A stretch of 64,000 nucleotides of DNA from Edaphobacter aggregans DSM 19364 (GTDB lineage: Bacteria > Acidobacteriota > Terriglobia > Terriglobales > Acidobacteriaceae): the NCBI RefSeq assembly GCF_000745965.1, contig NZ_JQKI01000036.1, forward strand, positions 1 to 64,000, written 5' to 3'. Below the pieces are notes generated by a model. The model saw only the letters and a list, made by a program, of their open reading frames with translations, was not told the origin of the DNA and did not search any database. Of this stretch, positions 17,077 to 25,066 are shown one piece after another (the first letter of the stretch is position 1; each line of letters opens with the position of its first letter). The translations under genes were made by a program, and so were the position numbers.

Positions 17077-17877
17077 TTAAGCCTTCACCACGGCTGAAGA
17101 AGATGCTTTCGCATTCGCCAGTTGCTTCTCGAGAGCTTTGATCTTGAACTTCCTCTGTTGACTCAACGAGAGAACCAACAGGGAAGCAATACCCGCTACC
17201 CCAGCTAGTCCAAATGCGGCGACTTCGAGCCACACATTCACCGAGAATGGGCCCAGTGCTTGCTTCGGGATCGGATTGATCTCAACTTGTTTAAACACAA
17301 CTGCAACGTTTTCAGGCGTAAGGCCTTCGATGCTTTTTGCCATGAGGCTCTTCACTTCCGCTTCCTTCAGCGGCGGCTGATCGCCACGGAATTGGATAAG
17401 CGCAGAGGCTGTGGGAGGAGGCTGTTCACTCTTATCCAAGAGGGGCGTATTGTCTGGAAGAACTACCTGCACCCTGGCATCGACAACTCCTGGAAGCGAA
17501 TCCAGCGTGCGTGTCAACTCTCCGTTGAGACCGGAGAGTAACCGCGCCTTCTCTTCCCCGGCGGTTGGGATCATGCCGGCATTCGCGAATACGTCATCCA
17601 AGCCCTTTACTTTTTTGCGTGGCAGGCCGTTCTCGCTAAGAATCTTCCATGCTGTCACAACCGTATCGCTCTGACCGCGCACATTTACCAGCCAGGCCGC
17701 AGCGTCTTTCTTTTGAGTGGGGTCGAGTTCTGCTGTCGCATTGATTCCGTTCTCGCGGAGAACCACGACGATTTGTTGCGCAACATCCTCGGTTAAACCT
17801 GTCTCCAACTGCCGGGAGCAACCGGCGAGAGATAGCAGGCACATCATCAGCAAGGAACCAGCAAATACTTTTCTCAT
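17077..17877 (-). CDS. sctJ: SctJ, inner-membrane ring lipoprotein (YscJ/FliF family)
   Basis: 266 residues. The N-terminal signal ends in the lipobox LAGC (Cys at about 20). Two ring-building motifs follow: about 21-75 (ETGLTEDVAQQIVVVLRENGI) and about 110-205 (LSGLNGELTRTLDSLPGVVDARVQVVLPD ... IEGLTPENVAVVFKQ). A C-terminal membrane helix lies at about 220-242, then a short basic cytoplasmic tail. The lipobox and the small size (FliF is about 550 residues) mark it as a non-flagellar SctJ. It starts 12 bases after sctI. Confidence 0.95.
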   Translation of the reverse strand: MRKVFAGSLLMMCLLSLAGCSRQLETGLTEDVAQQIVVVLRENGINATAELDPTQKKDAAAWLVNVRGQSDTVVTAWKILSENGLPRKKVKGLDDVFANAGMIPTAGEEKARLLSGLNGELTRTLDSLPGVVDARVQVVLPDNTPLLDKSEQPPPTASALIQFRGDQPPLKEAEVKSLMAKSIEGLTPENVAVVFKQVEINPIPKQALGPFSVNVWLEVAAFGLAGVAGIASLLVLSLSQQRKFKIKALEKQLANAKASSSAVVKA

Positions 17878-17889
17878 CCGTCCTTCCAG

Positions 17890-18423
17890 TTATACCTGGG
17901 TCTGCAGAACCGTCTTCACGCCATTTGCAGCTTGACCAACCAGCTTCGAAAGCACACCAATATTTTCATTCATGCTGTACGCCTGTTGTTGCAGCGCCAG
18001 CCATTGTTGAGCACTAGCGTTTGGCGGCAGGGAATTCACAGCTGAATTAAGTCGCATGTACTGCTGTTCAGCGCTAGTCAGCCTGCTTTGAAGGCCTTGC
18101 ATCGAACTGGTCGCACGCTCTGACTCGATCCTCTCTCTCAAGCGAGCCAAGTGGTGTTGGCTCGCTGAGAGACTCTGCTGAACTCGATCTGATGGCGTTA
18201 CAGCTCCGTGTTGCACCCTGTCGACGCTCGGGTCGGTGTTCGCTGCTGAAGGGTTCGCCGGTGAAGTCGACTCTGTAGGCAACGGGCCAGTGCCGACTTT
18301 GTCATGCAACTGGCTCCTTACGGTATCGAACTTCGATGCCCCGGTTTTTCCAGGTTGACCTCCGGCTTGCGAATTGGATGAGTCCGGGAGTGTCGTGGCT
18401 AGCTTGGTGGATACAGGGTCCAT
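17890..18423 (-). CDS. sctI: SctI, inner-rod protein
   Basis: 177 residues. The N-terminal half is disordered (Pro/Ser/Thr-rich). The C-terminal ~35 residues (QQQAYSMNENIGVLSKLVGQ...GVKTVLQTQ) match the conserved end of SctI proteins (S-[IM]-x-x-x-x-x-S-K-x-x-x-x-x-x-G-[VI]-x-T-[LV]-x-x-x-Q). SctI is a secreted early substrate that links the export gate to the needle. It opens the long sct operon; the FliA-type promoter copy B ends only nine bases before its ATG and no ribosome site is visible, so the mRNA may be nearly leaderless. Confidence 0.85.
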   Translation of the reverse strand: MDPVSTKLATTLPDSSNSQAGGQPGKTGASKFDTVRSQLHDKVGTGPLPTESTSPANPSAANTDPSVDRVQHGAVTPSDRVQQSLSASQHHLARLRERIESERATSSMQGLQSRLTSAEQQYMRLNSAVNSLPPNASAQQWLALQQQAYSMNENIGVLSKLVGQAANGVKTVLQTQV

Positions 18424-18431
18424 GTTGTTTA

Positions 18432-18459
18432 GTTATCGTTTGATCTTAGAAAAGGTTGC
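18432..18459 (-). promoter_or_regulatory. FliA-type promoter element (copy B)
   Basis: Minus strand GCAAC (18459-18455), 16 bases, CGATAAC (18438-18432), in the 76-base gap between the sigma factor gene and sctI. Predicted to drive the sctI-to-sctT operon. Confidence 0.68.
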
Positions 18460-18499
18460 GTGAAGAGAATTGCGTTTCTCTCCGATGGAGTGAAGCTGG

Positions 18500-19144
18500 T
18501 CAGACAATAGATGGCCGTTGAGACTCCAACAGAATTTTTCGAAGCATTGCAAGAGCTTGCGCGTGAATTCGTGACACCCACGACTTCGACAGATTGAGCC
18601 GCTTCCCGATGCTGACCAGCGACAGGTCTTCGTAGTAATGGGCGTGCAGCACAAAGCGATATCGTTTGGGTAACCGCCGCATCGCTGCCTGGATCGTTTC
18701 GGACTCTTCTTTTCGCAGGACCGAACGTGCCGGCGACTCGGTCGAGGCTGCCACCTGCTCCGCGCAGGTACTGTCCAGGGAGATTAGATACGTACCACCT
18801 CCAGAGGTGGTGTGATTTTCAACCTCATCCCAGGACATGTCTGTCTCCCGGGACTGAGAGACTTCCGTGGATTCCCCGGTAACGGACCTGTCGGAGCCGT
18901 CTTTCAGATGAGAGGCCCGCCACGCCTTTCGAACTTCATCGAAGATGGCGCCACGCACCCGGTAGAATGCGAAGGTCGAGAAAGAGACGCATTTGGCTGG
19001 ATCGTAGCTACGAGCGGCTTGTACGAGCCCGTACTCGGCGGCTCCTTCCAGATCAGCACGGGTGATATGAGGCGGATATTTGCCGACAAGATCTGCGGCA
19101 ATTGCGTGAGCATATCCAAGATGATTTTCAATTAACTCGTTCAT
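18500..19144 (-). CDS. FliA/WhiG-type sigma factor of the T3SS locus
   Basis: 214 residues. Region 2 occupies about 1-80 (LIENHLGYAHAIAADLVGKY, DLEGAAEYGLVQAARSYDP, FSTFAFYRVRGAIFDEVRK), the FliA/WhiG form without region 1. Region 4 is at about 150-205 (AAMRRLPKRYRFVLHAHYYE, SLVSIGKRLNLSKSWVSRIHAQAL). A Ser/Thr/Glu-rich linker replaces a typical region 3. FliA sigmas direct late flagellar genes; no flagellar genes are present here. It most likely transcribes this T3SS locus via the GCAAC-N16/17-CGATAAC sites. It lies directly upstream of sctI but is not itself preceded by such a site. Confidence 0.85.
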   Translation of the reverse strand: MNELIENHLGYAHAIAADLVGKYPPHITRADLEGAAEYGLVQAARSYDPAKCVSFSTFAFYRVRGAIFDEVRKAWRASHLKDGSDRSVTGESTEVSQSRETDMSWDEVENHTTSGGGTYLISLDSTCAEQVAASTESPARSVLRKEESETIQAAMRRLPKRYRFVLHAHYYEDLSLVSIGKRLNLSKSWVSRIHAQALAMLRKILLESQRPSIV

Positions 19145-19286
19145 CGTTCGAGTTCGAATCCTTTCGTTATATCTGGGGAGGGTTAAGCTTTAGCGGAGCG
19201 GACTTTCCTGCTCCTCCTTGTCTGGAAACCTTTGTACGTCGTGCCGCTCGAAGGGGGTATTGACGCGTCTTGGTAAAGATGCGTCC

Positions 19287-20063
19287 TCACATCGGCTTTC
19301 GGAGACATCGGCGTGCTGCGCTCATAAGCCTGCGCCAAAAGGAATCCACCTTCTGCAGAAAGGACTGCCTTAGAGGGGCGTACGATTGATCGCCGTGCTG
19401 CAACGCCGAAAGATTGGTAATCAGCATGGTCGCCTGCGAGGCACCACCGATCGTGTCAGCGATCCGATCGAGATCCGTGATCCTGTCCAAAGCCTCTTTC
19501 GTCATCATTCCGTCAATCAAGCTGGAAAGTACGGAGGGAAATCCGCTTAACAATTCATAAAGCGGCTTTGCATGTCTGGTCTTATCTGCATGCCAGCTCA
19601 GCCAGCCAAAGTCTCCATGCCCGATTACATCTTGAAACTGTTGCCCGAACAGATTTGTGCCGAGAAATATCTCGTAGAACACAAATCCAAGCACGTAACT
19701 GTCCAGGCAGGCGTTTTCGAGTTCTCTTTCCGTTTCTTCCACCATCTCTGGTGCGGAGTACTTCGAAGAACTCAGAACGAAGGTCATCCCGGATTTGAGA
19801 GAGGTCAGGTGCGATAGCTCAATGGTGCCGTCGTTTCTGAAGAAGATCCTTCGTGGGTCCAGGTTGCAAGGACCTTTGCCTGCACTCTGTGCTTCTTGTA
19901 CCGCTGCGATCACGCTGAGGAAACTCGGAATGACGAGACCCGTGGGCGCGGGCGCGGAAGACAGAAGCTGACTGAGATCGTGCCCGCTACGTTGCTTCTC
20001 CGGGTAGGCCGGGGTGGTGTGATTCGTTGAACTAAGTTGCGTCCGAAGATCATTGTATGTCAT
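19287..20063 (-). CDS. Degenerate protein kinase (pseudokinase)
   Basis: 258 residues that retain the C-lobe outline of a Ser/Thr kinase but not its chemistry. LDPRRIFFRNDGTIELSH (68-85) lies where HRDxKPxNILxxxDGxxxxxDFG should be: the catalytic Asp context and the DFG metal-binding Asp are gone (LSH). KYSAPEM (101-107) preserves the APE motif, and DSYVLGFVFYEIFLG (121-135) preserves the F-helix. There is no Gly-loop or ATP-binding Lys. The C-terminus is basic. It sits between the sigma factor and the PP2C phosphatase, so a scaffold or anti-sigma-like adaptor in the phospho-control of the T3SS is plausible but unproven. Confidence 0.7.
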   Translation of the reverse strand: MTYNDLRTQLSSTNHTTPAYPEKQRSGHDLSQLLSSAPAPTGLVIPSFLSVIAAVQEAQSAGKGPCNLDPRRIFFRNDGTIELSHLTSLKSGMTFVLSSSKYSAPEMVEETERELENACLDSYVLGFVFYEIFLGTNLFGQQFQDVIGHGDFGWLSWHADKTRHAKPLYELLSGFPSVLSSLIDGMMTKEALDRITDLDRIADTIGGASQATMLITNLSALQHGDQSYAPLRQSFLQKVDSFWRRLMSAARRCLRKPM

Positions 20064-20262
20064 TCGTGTCCCTTGGCCTTGGAGCTTTGGAGTTCGGTCG
20101 CTGCGGCCCGCTCAGTGCACTCACTCCTAATAACCCAAGGAACACATTTCTATTCCAAACAACTTGTTGCATTTCTGAGAACGATAACAGCTACTAGGAT
20201 TGTGGGCTCTTACAGAACCGAGCACGCATGGCAAACGTAGAGGCCGATGTGGATTGTGCGCA

Positions 20263-21069
20263 TCAGCGCACGCGCAATAAAAGGCAGGTAACGTTGTCTT
20301 CTGCCCCGCCTTCGTACGCGACCCTGATCAACCTGCGGCATATTTCGTCCAGATCCGTGTGCGTGTCGATCTGCTTCGCGAGCTTCTCCGCGTCGGCATA
20401 ACGAGTGAGACCATCAGTCGCCAGCAGCACGGTATCTCCGGGCTCCAGATCAATAAAGAAGAAATCCGGTTTTACTGCCGCGCCCACGCCCACTGCGCGC
20501 GTGATGAGCTGCTGCAGTCGCGTAGATACACCCCCACCCCCGGTGCCCCCTCGCCGTATCTGCTCTGCAGCAAGTGAATGATCTTCCGTGATCTGTATGC
20601 AATCGTCGTCTCTTAAGAGATACGCACGGCTATCGCCAACATTGCCGATGATGAGCCTGTTGCGGAGAATGCATGCTGCGACCAATGTGGTCCCCATGCC
20701 GTGCAACCTGCGGTCCTGTTGGGCCATGTTCCAGACGGCCCCGTTCGCGCTGTTAATGGCCGTGTAAAGCCTCTCCTCCAGGTCCATTTCGCCATTGCAT
20801 AGATCTTTGTAGGTTCGGAGTGTGAGTTCGACTGCAGTACTGCTCGCGACCTCCCCGGCTGCGACGCCACCCATGCCATCGCACACGACGAAGATGTTCG
20901 AGTCCAGGTCATACCCGAAACTGTCTTCGTTGTTCTGGCGACAGGAGCCAATATCTGAAAGCACCGCTATGCCCATCCGCAACTCCGTTGTTCTGGTCTT
21001 CCGTCCGGTCGTCGTTGACTGGATACCATGGTGTTGCGGGTCGAAGTCTTCTTTCTGTCGATCCATCAT
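20263..21069 (-). CDS. PP2C-family Ser/Thr protein phosphatase
   Basis: 268 residues with the PPM/PP2C motifs: N-N-E-D-S (46-50), DGMGG (64-68), GMGTTLVAA (about 125-133), GDSRAYLL (about 141-148) and the final GGAEDNVTCLLLRV. The Asp residues bind the two catalytic metal ions. It is a soluble cytoplasmic enzyme, the usual partner of membrane Ser/Thr kinases; the kinase gene is two genes upstream in the same run, and the start codon touches the stop of the TPR gene. In type VI secretion the analogous kinase/phosphatase/FHA trio controls assembly. Confidence 0.93.
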   Translation of the reverse strand: MMDRQKEDFDPQHHGIQSTTTGRKTRTTELRMGIAVLSDIGSCRQNNEDSFGYDLDSNIFVVCDGMGGVAAGEVASSTAVELTLRTYKDLCNGEMDLEERLYTAINSANGAVWNMAQQDRRLHGMGTTLVAACILRNRLIIGNVGDSRAYLLRDDDCIQITEDHSLAAEQIRRGGTGGGGVSTRLQQLITRAVGVGAAVKPDFFFIDLEPGDTVLLATDGLTRYADAEKLAKQIDTHTDLDEICRRLIRVAYEGGAEDNVTCLLLRVR

Positions 21070-22316
21070 TACTGCTCACCTACCTGCGTCCACTGCGTGA
21101 AGATCTTCGGTGACACAGCTGACACTATGGGTTTGTAGTGAAGTTGCTTTGCGAGAACAAACTCTTCTCGCGCCCGCCGGCGAAGTGCATCGACCCTGGG
21201 TTGATTTTTAGGCGAGGTCAGGATCGCCTGTGTAAGGAGCGAAGCTCCCAGGTAGAAGTGCGCGGCGCCAGCATATGGCTTTGCATTGCCCTGCAGGTAC
21301 CTACCGAATGCATCGTCCGCATGCGAAAAGTGCGATGCATTGAAATCAGCAATCCCCTCTGTCAGGCTGTCTTCCATGGCCTTCGGATCTTCCTGTACGC
21401 CTTCCACTCCGGGTTTCTTTCCGGCAATATCCTGCCGAGCAGCCGGTTGCGATGTGGTGTCGGAGTTTTGTGGCGAATGTTTAGCCATCCCCTGTGTTTC
21501 CTCCCGATGCGGCGTGTCGAGAGTCTTCTTGCTCTTGGCAATGTTCACCTTGGTTGATGGCGGCGTTGCGTTAGCTTGTGGCGCTGTCTGAACAGGTGCG
21601 ACAGGTTGTGGCTTAGCCGCCGCGGTTTGTGCCTCCGCTGCCCGTGTCTCCCGCAAGCGATCCTGCGGCCGGCCGGGTCCATTCTGCTGGATGCTTGCGG
21701 CGAACTGATATTGCCCTTCCGCTCCCTTCAGGTCTCCTTTGCGCGCCATGGCATCGGCCTGCTGCATAGTGTCGCGATAAACCTTGATGTTATTCAGCAA
21801 CTGGTTCGTCGCAGTCTGAAGCAACGGTGACTGGACACGTCTTGCAAGCGATTCCGCGCCATCGAAGTCGCCGCGCAAATAGGCGTCGCGAGTTGCTTTG
21901 AAAGCCGCCACGCTTAGCGGATCCACAGCGATGCCACCGCTGATTCCGATGCGCGCCTGCCGCATCCACGCCTGTGCGGCTGCCTTGTCTGGACCGAACG
22001 TGATCTTTCCAAGATCCCTCAACGCGCCAGAATAATCTTTGTGCTGCATCTCTGTTAGCCCTGTCTCAAAATCCGCCTGAAATTGTGCGAGCGCTTTGGA
22101 TGCGTCATTCTTCACTCGATCGCACTTCTTCTGGTACTTTTTCGCATCAACGGCAGCAGCCTGGCAAAGATAATTTGCTTCACTTTGCAGGTCGCCGGCA
22201 TTTTTTGCGCGGTTTGCAAAGTCCTGCAGATCATGGGTGCTCCTACCGCCATCCGGAACCTGGGCAAGCATTGCAGTCGCCGCGAGAAACAACACCGCGC
22301 TCAGTTTGGCCTTCAT
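21069..22316 (-). CDS. Secreted TPR-like protein of the kinase operon
   Basis: 415 residues from ATG 22316, which overlaps the kinase stop (ATGA) and begins with a clear signal peptide (MKAKLSAVLFLAATAMLA, cleaved near 19). The mature part is helical with TPR-like repeats (about 20-190 and 300-390: KDYSGALRDLGKITFG, AFKATRDAYLRGDFDGAESL, FSHADDAFGRYLQGN), separated by an Ala/Gln/Pro/Lys-rich linker. A periplasmic binding partner or sensor for the kinase's outside domain would fit. No specific family is recognised. Confidence 0.7.
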   Translation of the reverse strand: MKAKLSAVLFLAATAMLAQVPDGGRSTHDLQDFANRAKNAGDLQSEANYLCQAAAVDAKKYQKKCDRVKNDASKALAQFQADFETGLTEMQHKDYSGALRDLGKITFGPDKAAAQAWMRQARIGISGGIAVDPLSVAAFKATRDAYLRGDFDGAESLARRVQSPLLQTATNQLLNNIKVYRDTMQQADAMARKGDLKGAEGQYQFAASIQQNGPGRPQDRLRETRAAEAQTAAAKPQPVAPVQTAPQANATPPSTKVNIAKSKKTLDTPHREETQGMAKHSPQNSDTTSQPAARQDIAGKKPGVEGVQEDPKAMEDSLTEGIADFNASHFSHADDAFGRYLQGNAKPYAGAAHFYLGASLLTQAILTSPKNQPRVDALRRRAREEFVLAKQLHYKPIVSAVSPKIFTQWTQVGEQ

Positions 22317-24919
22317 CGCTGTTCCCCCATCAGGACGTGCCTGATCTCTGGCGACCCCATATCGGCTACGCATAGATGCTCTGCTGCGGACACATTGCAC
22401 TCCACCGTCAGTTGCTTGCCGTCCGCACTGGCGACCGTGACTTTGTAGCTGCCGCTATTCAATCCATCGAGACGAAGTGGGGTTGTAAGATCTACGCTGG
22501 GCAAGGGAATTCTTTTACCCGATTGATCTTGAATAGTCACGACAGTTGCCCAGGGCGAAGCGTTTATTTCCATATCAGTAGGGGGGGCGGCTGGGGCTGG
22601 GGTTGATGCATTTACAACCACGTCGCTTTGAACAACAGGCGTTTGATGCTGACGATGTGAAAGTTCCATCACCGCAACTGCCACAACTACCGCCGCCACC
22701 ACCGCCGAGCCTACGATGTACCACCGAGTTCCCGCGCGCTTCGCAGGCGTACTGCTCTTCGTCGCCGGCGGCTTCTCGGTAGCTTTGCGAATCTCTGCCA
22801 CCTTGCGAGGCCCGTGTTTTGGTCTGAGTGTATCTTTCTTGGCACCGAATTGTTTTGGCGACTGTGCTTGTAGGTGTGGCATTGTGCCAGATTCGGGTTT
22901 GAGAAGTACCTCTGTGAGCTGTGCGGTCAGTCCTGCCTGTCTTTCTGCGTTTTCGTGCTCATGCCGCGGCTGCTGCAACAACGCCGTCAGTTCGGCGTCC
23001 CTGTTTGCAGGCGCGAGCAGCTCAGTCTGGTCGATGACACGCTGTTGTGGCTCCGTCAGCGCGGCGTCGTGTTCTCCGTTCTGCTCTCGCTTAGGCTTAT
23101 CTGATGTCGCAGGTGAAAGTGTTCGCCGAAAGTCTTCGCCTAGGTCGTTCGCGGACACTGAAGCTTCTGGCACGTTCTGAACGTCACCGCGCTTCCCGGC
23201 TTTCTGCGTTGCAGGCTCTTCTGTCGAGGTATGGTTTCGATCCACACGTACAGTCTCGCTATCGTGACTCTTGTCTTTTATCTCCGATCTGAGCATAAAT
23301 AGCGATTCGTCGCCGGACAAAGGTTCCAGGGGACGGGTCACACGGTCCTCAGCTGATGCTACGAACTCCTCACGATCAAGCGACTCCTGGACACCAGGGC
23401 CGGCTTTTTCCAGCACCTGCTGCCTGCCTGCTTCCTTCTGCCTGGCTGCCGTGGAAAGCAGAGGCCCCTGGACCTCTGCATGAACCGGATCGATCTCTGC
23501 CGCTTCGCGCAGTCGGGAGATGGGCTCTGTGTACCGCTGTCTGCTGCTCTCGTCTTGGGCGACTCGTAACAGACTCTCGACGCGCTGTTGCTGTTGCTTG
23601 CCCTTCATCTCGCGCAGCACATCAGCATATGCATTCCGTACTTCCGTGCTGCGATCATCGATTTGCAGGGCTTGGCCCAAGTAGTTCTGAGCCTTTTTAA
23701 GGTCTCCGAGGCTGCGTGCTTCGTCGGCCTGCATGGACAAGGCCAGCACTCTTTGCTGCTGCTCCTTTTCCTGTTGCGCATGTTGCAGACGGGTGCCCAA
23801 ATTGAGTGCATCTTCTGTATCAAGCTTTCGTGCCTGCTGAAAAAGGATGACGGCATCATTCCAGCGTCGATTGGCAGCTGCATCCTGGGCCTGCTCGATA
23901 ATCTGACGCAGTTGGCTCTCTCGTTGCACCTGGCTTATCCGGTCCTGAACGTCGCCCAGCAACGCCTTTGCATCGACGTTGGCTGGGTCAATTCGCTGCG
24001 CTTGTAGCAGCACCGTCCGCGCACTGGTGTATTGATTCTCTTCTGTGAGTCGTCGAGCTGTATCAAGGAGCGAGCCCACGCGGTCGTGCTTCAGGCCTTC
24101 GGCCAGCACTTGCAGATCAAACGACATCTCCTCGGCAGTTGCATATCGCGTTTCAACCTGTTTTGCCAGGGCCTTATCGAGCACCACATTAAGGCCGTCT
24201 GGTAAGTCTTGCAAATGCTCTGTTAGCGGAACATACGGCTCATGGATTACACGGTACAGTGAGGAGACATCACTGCCCTTGAACGGCAGCTCGCCCGTAA
24301 GCATCTCGTAGAGCATCACGCCTACAGACCAGACGTCGGCCCTTCCGTCGCTGGCTTCGCCCTTTAGGCGTTCCGGCGCAATGTAGTGGAAGGTGCCGAG
24401 CAGTGTATCCGTCCTGGTTAGCTGTCGCGTTTGATCAGCAAGCCGGGCGATCCCAAAATCTACGATCGTAACGCGTCCATCTGGACGCACGAGGATGTTG
24501 GCGGGCTTCACATCGCGGTGCACCACGCCGTGCCCATGTGCGTAGCCGAGTCCCGCACAAAGTTGCTCTACTATGGAGATCGCCTCAAGCAGTGGCAAAC
24601 GCTTTCGCTCGCGCAATACCTTCTCAAGAGAGTCGCCTTCAATATACTCCATTGCGATGAACGGGCTTCCTTCATGCTCGCCCAGTTCATAGATGGTGAC
24701 AATATTTTGGTGGCTCAGGATTCCGGACCTGGCCTCAACGTAGAAGCGCTCCCGCAATTCCGGTGTGACCTCAGTCAGGGTTTTGATGGCCACGCGACGG
24801 CCGATCAGCCGGTCTTCGCCGCGGTACACGATTCCCATGCCACCCCGTCCGAGCTCTCCAGTGATGCGGTATCGTCCGATCTTTTCTATCGTTTTCGTTG
24901 ATCCTTCAGTGGTCATCAA
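22313..24919 (-). CDS. Membrane Ser/Thr protein kinase with TPR and PEGA-like domains
   Basis: 868 residues. The kinase domain (about 16-275) has every key residue: GELGRGGMGIVYRG (21-34), Lys46 in VAIK, HRDVKPAN (134-141), DFG (154-156) and an APE motif. TPR-type helical repeats follow (about 285-500), then a long Gln/Glu/Lys-rich charged linker, a membrane helix (about 735-757, WYIVGSAVVAAVVVAVAV) and an external PEGA-like beta domain (about 785-860, INASPWATVVTIQDQSGKRI ... LNSGSYKVTVASADG). It is transcribed with the TPR and phosphatase genes. Thr-phosphorylation of SctQ or of the FHA-anchor protein partners is the obvious hypothesis for this locus. Confidence 0.93.
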   Translation of the reverse strand: MMTTEGSTKTIEKIGRYRITGELGRGGMGIVYRGEDRLIGRRVAIKTLTEVTPELRERFYVEARSGILSHQNIVTIYELGEHEGSPFIAMEYIEGDSLEKVLRERKRLPLLEAISIVEQLCAGLGYAHGHGVVHRDVKPANILVRPDGRVTIVDFGIARLADQTRQLTRTDTLLGTFHYIAPERLKGEASDGRADVWSVGVMLYEMLTGELPFKGSDVSSLYRVIHEPYVPLTEHLQDLPDGLNVVLDKALAKQVETRYATAEEMSFDLQVLAEGLKHDRVGSLLDTARRLTEENQYTSARTVLLQAQRIDPANVDAKALLGDVQDRISQVQRESQLRQIIEQAQDAAANRRWNDAVILFQQARKLDTEDALNLGTRLQHAQQEKEQQQRVLALSMQADEARSLGDLKKAQNYLGQALQIDDRSTEVRNAYADVLREMKGKQQQQRVESLLRVAQDESSRQRYTEPISRLREAAEIDPVHAEVQGPLLSTAARQKEAGRQQVLEKAGPGVQESLDREEFVASAEDRVTRPLEPLSGDESLFMLRSEIKDKSHDSETVRVDRNHTSTEEPATQKAGKRGDVQNVPEASVSANDLGEDFRRTLSPATSDKPKREQNGEHDAALTEPQQRVIDQTELLAPANRDAELTALLQQPRHEHENAERQAGLTAQLTEVLLKPESGTMPHLQAQSPKQFGAKKDTLRPKHGPRKVAEIRKATEKPPATKSSTPAKRAGTRWYIVGSAVVAAVVVAVAVMELSHRQHQTPVVQSDVVVNASTPAPAAPPTDMEINASPWATVVTIQDQSGKRIPLPSVDLTTPLRLDGLNSGSYKVTVASADGKQLTVECNVSAAEHLCVADMGSPEIRHVLMGEQR

Positions 24920-24947
24920 GGTTCCGTTCTGCTGATCCTGGACACGA

Positions 24948-24985
24948 GCTAGAGAGTTCTGCCCAACTCACAACGACTCTCTAGC
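24948..24985 (-). terminator. Hairpin between the deaminase gene and the kinase gene
   Basis: Ten-base perfect inverted repeat GCTAGAGAGT (24948-24957) / ACTCTCTAGC (24976-24985) with an 18-base loop. It lies after the deaminase-like gene stop and before the kinase start. No U-tract is visible, so termination efficiency is uncertain; it could also be a regulatory stem before the kinase operon. Confidence 0.45.
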
Positions 24986-25066
24986 TTGAAACACAGTACG
25001 CGCCGATTTATTCCGCAGAAATGTCAGTATGCTTCAAATGCCAGACACCGGCTATGAGAGTGGCGA

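Noticed and set aside
2663..19144. A flagellar biosynthesis locus
   Set aside because: SctJ is a lipoprotein of about 266 residues rather than a 550-residue FliF, SctI is present, and there are no hook, filament, motor or FliG/FliM genes of normal size.
20159..20188. A plus-strand copy of the FliA-type element (ACAAC-N18-CGATAAC)
   Set aside because: Spacing and first base differ, and no plus-strand gene follows; it would run antisense into the phosphatase region.
24948..24985. The inverted repeat as an operator for the kinase gene
   Set aside because: The 18-base loop and position after the deaminase stop fit a 3' hairpin better; kept only as a tentative terminator.
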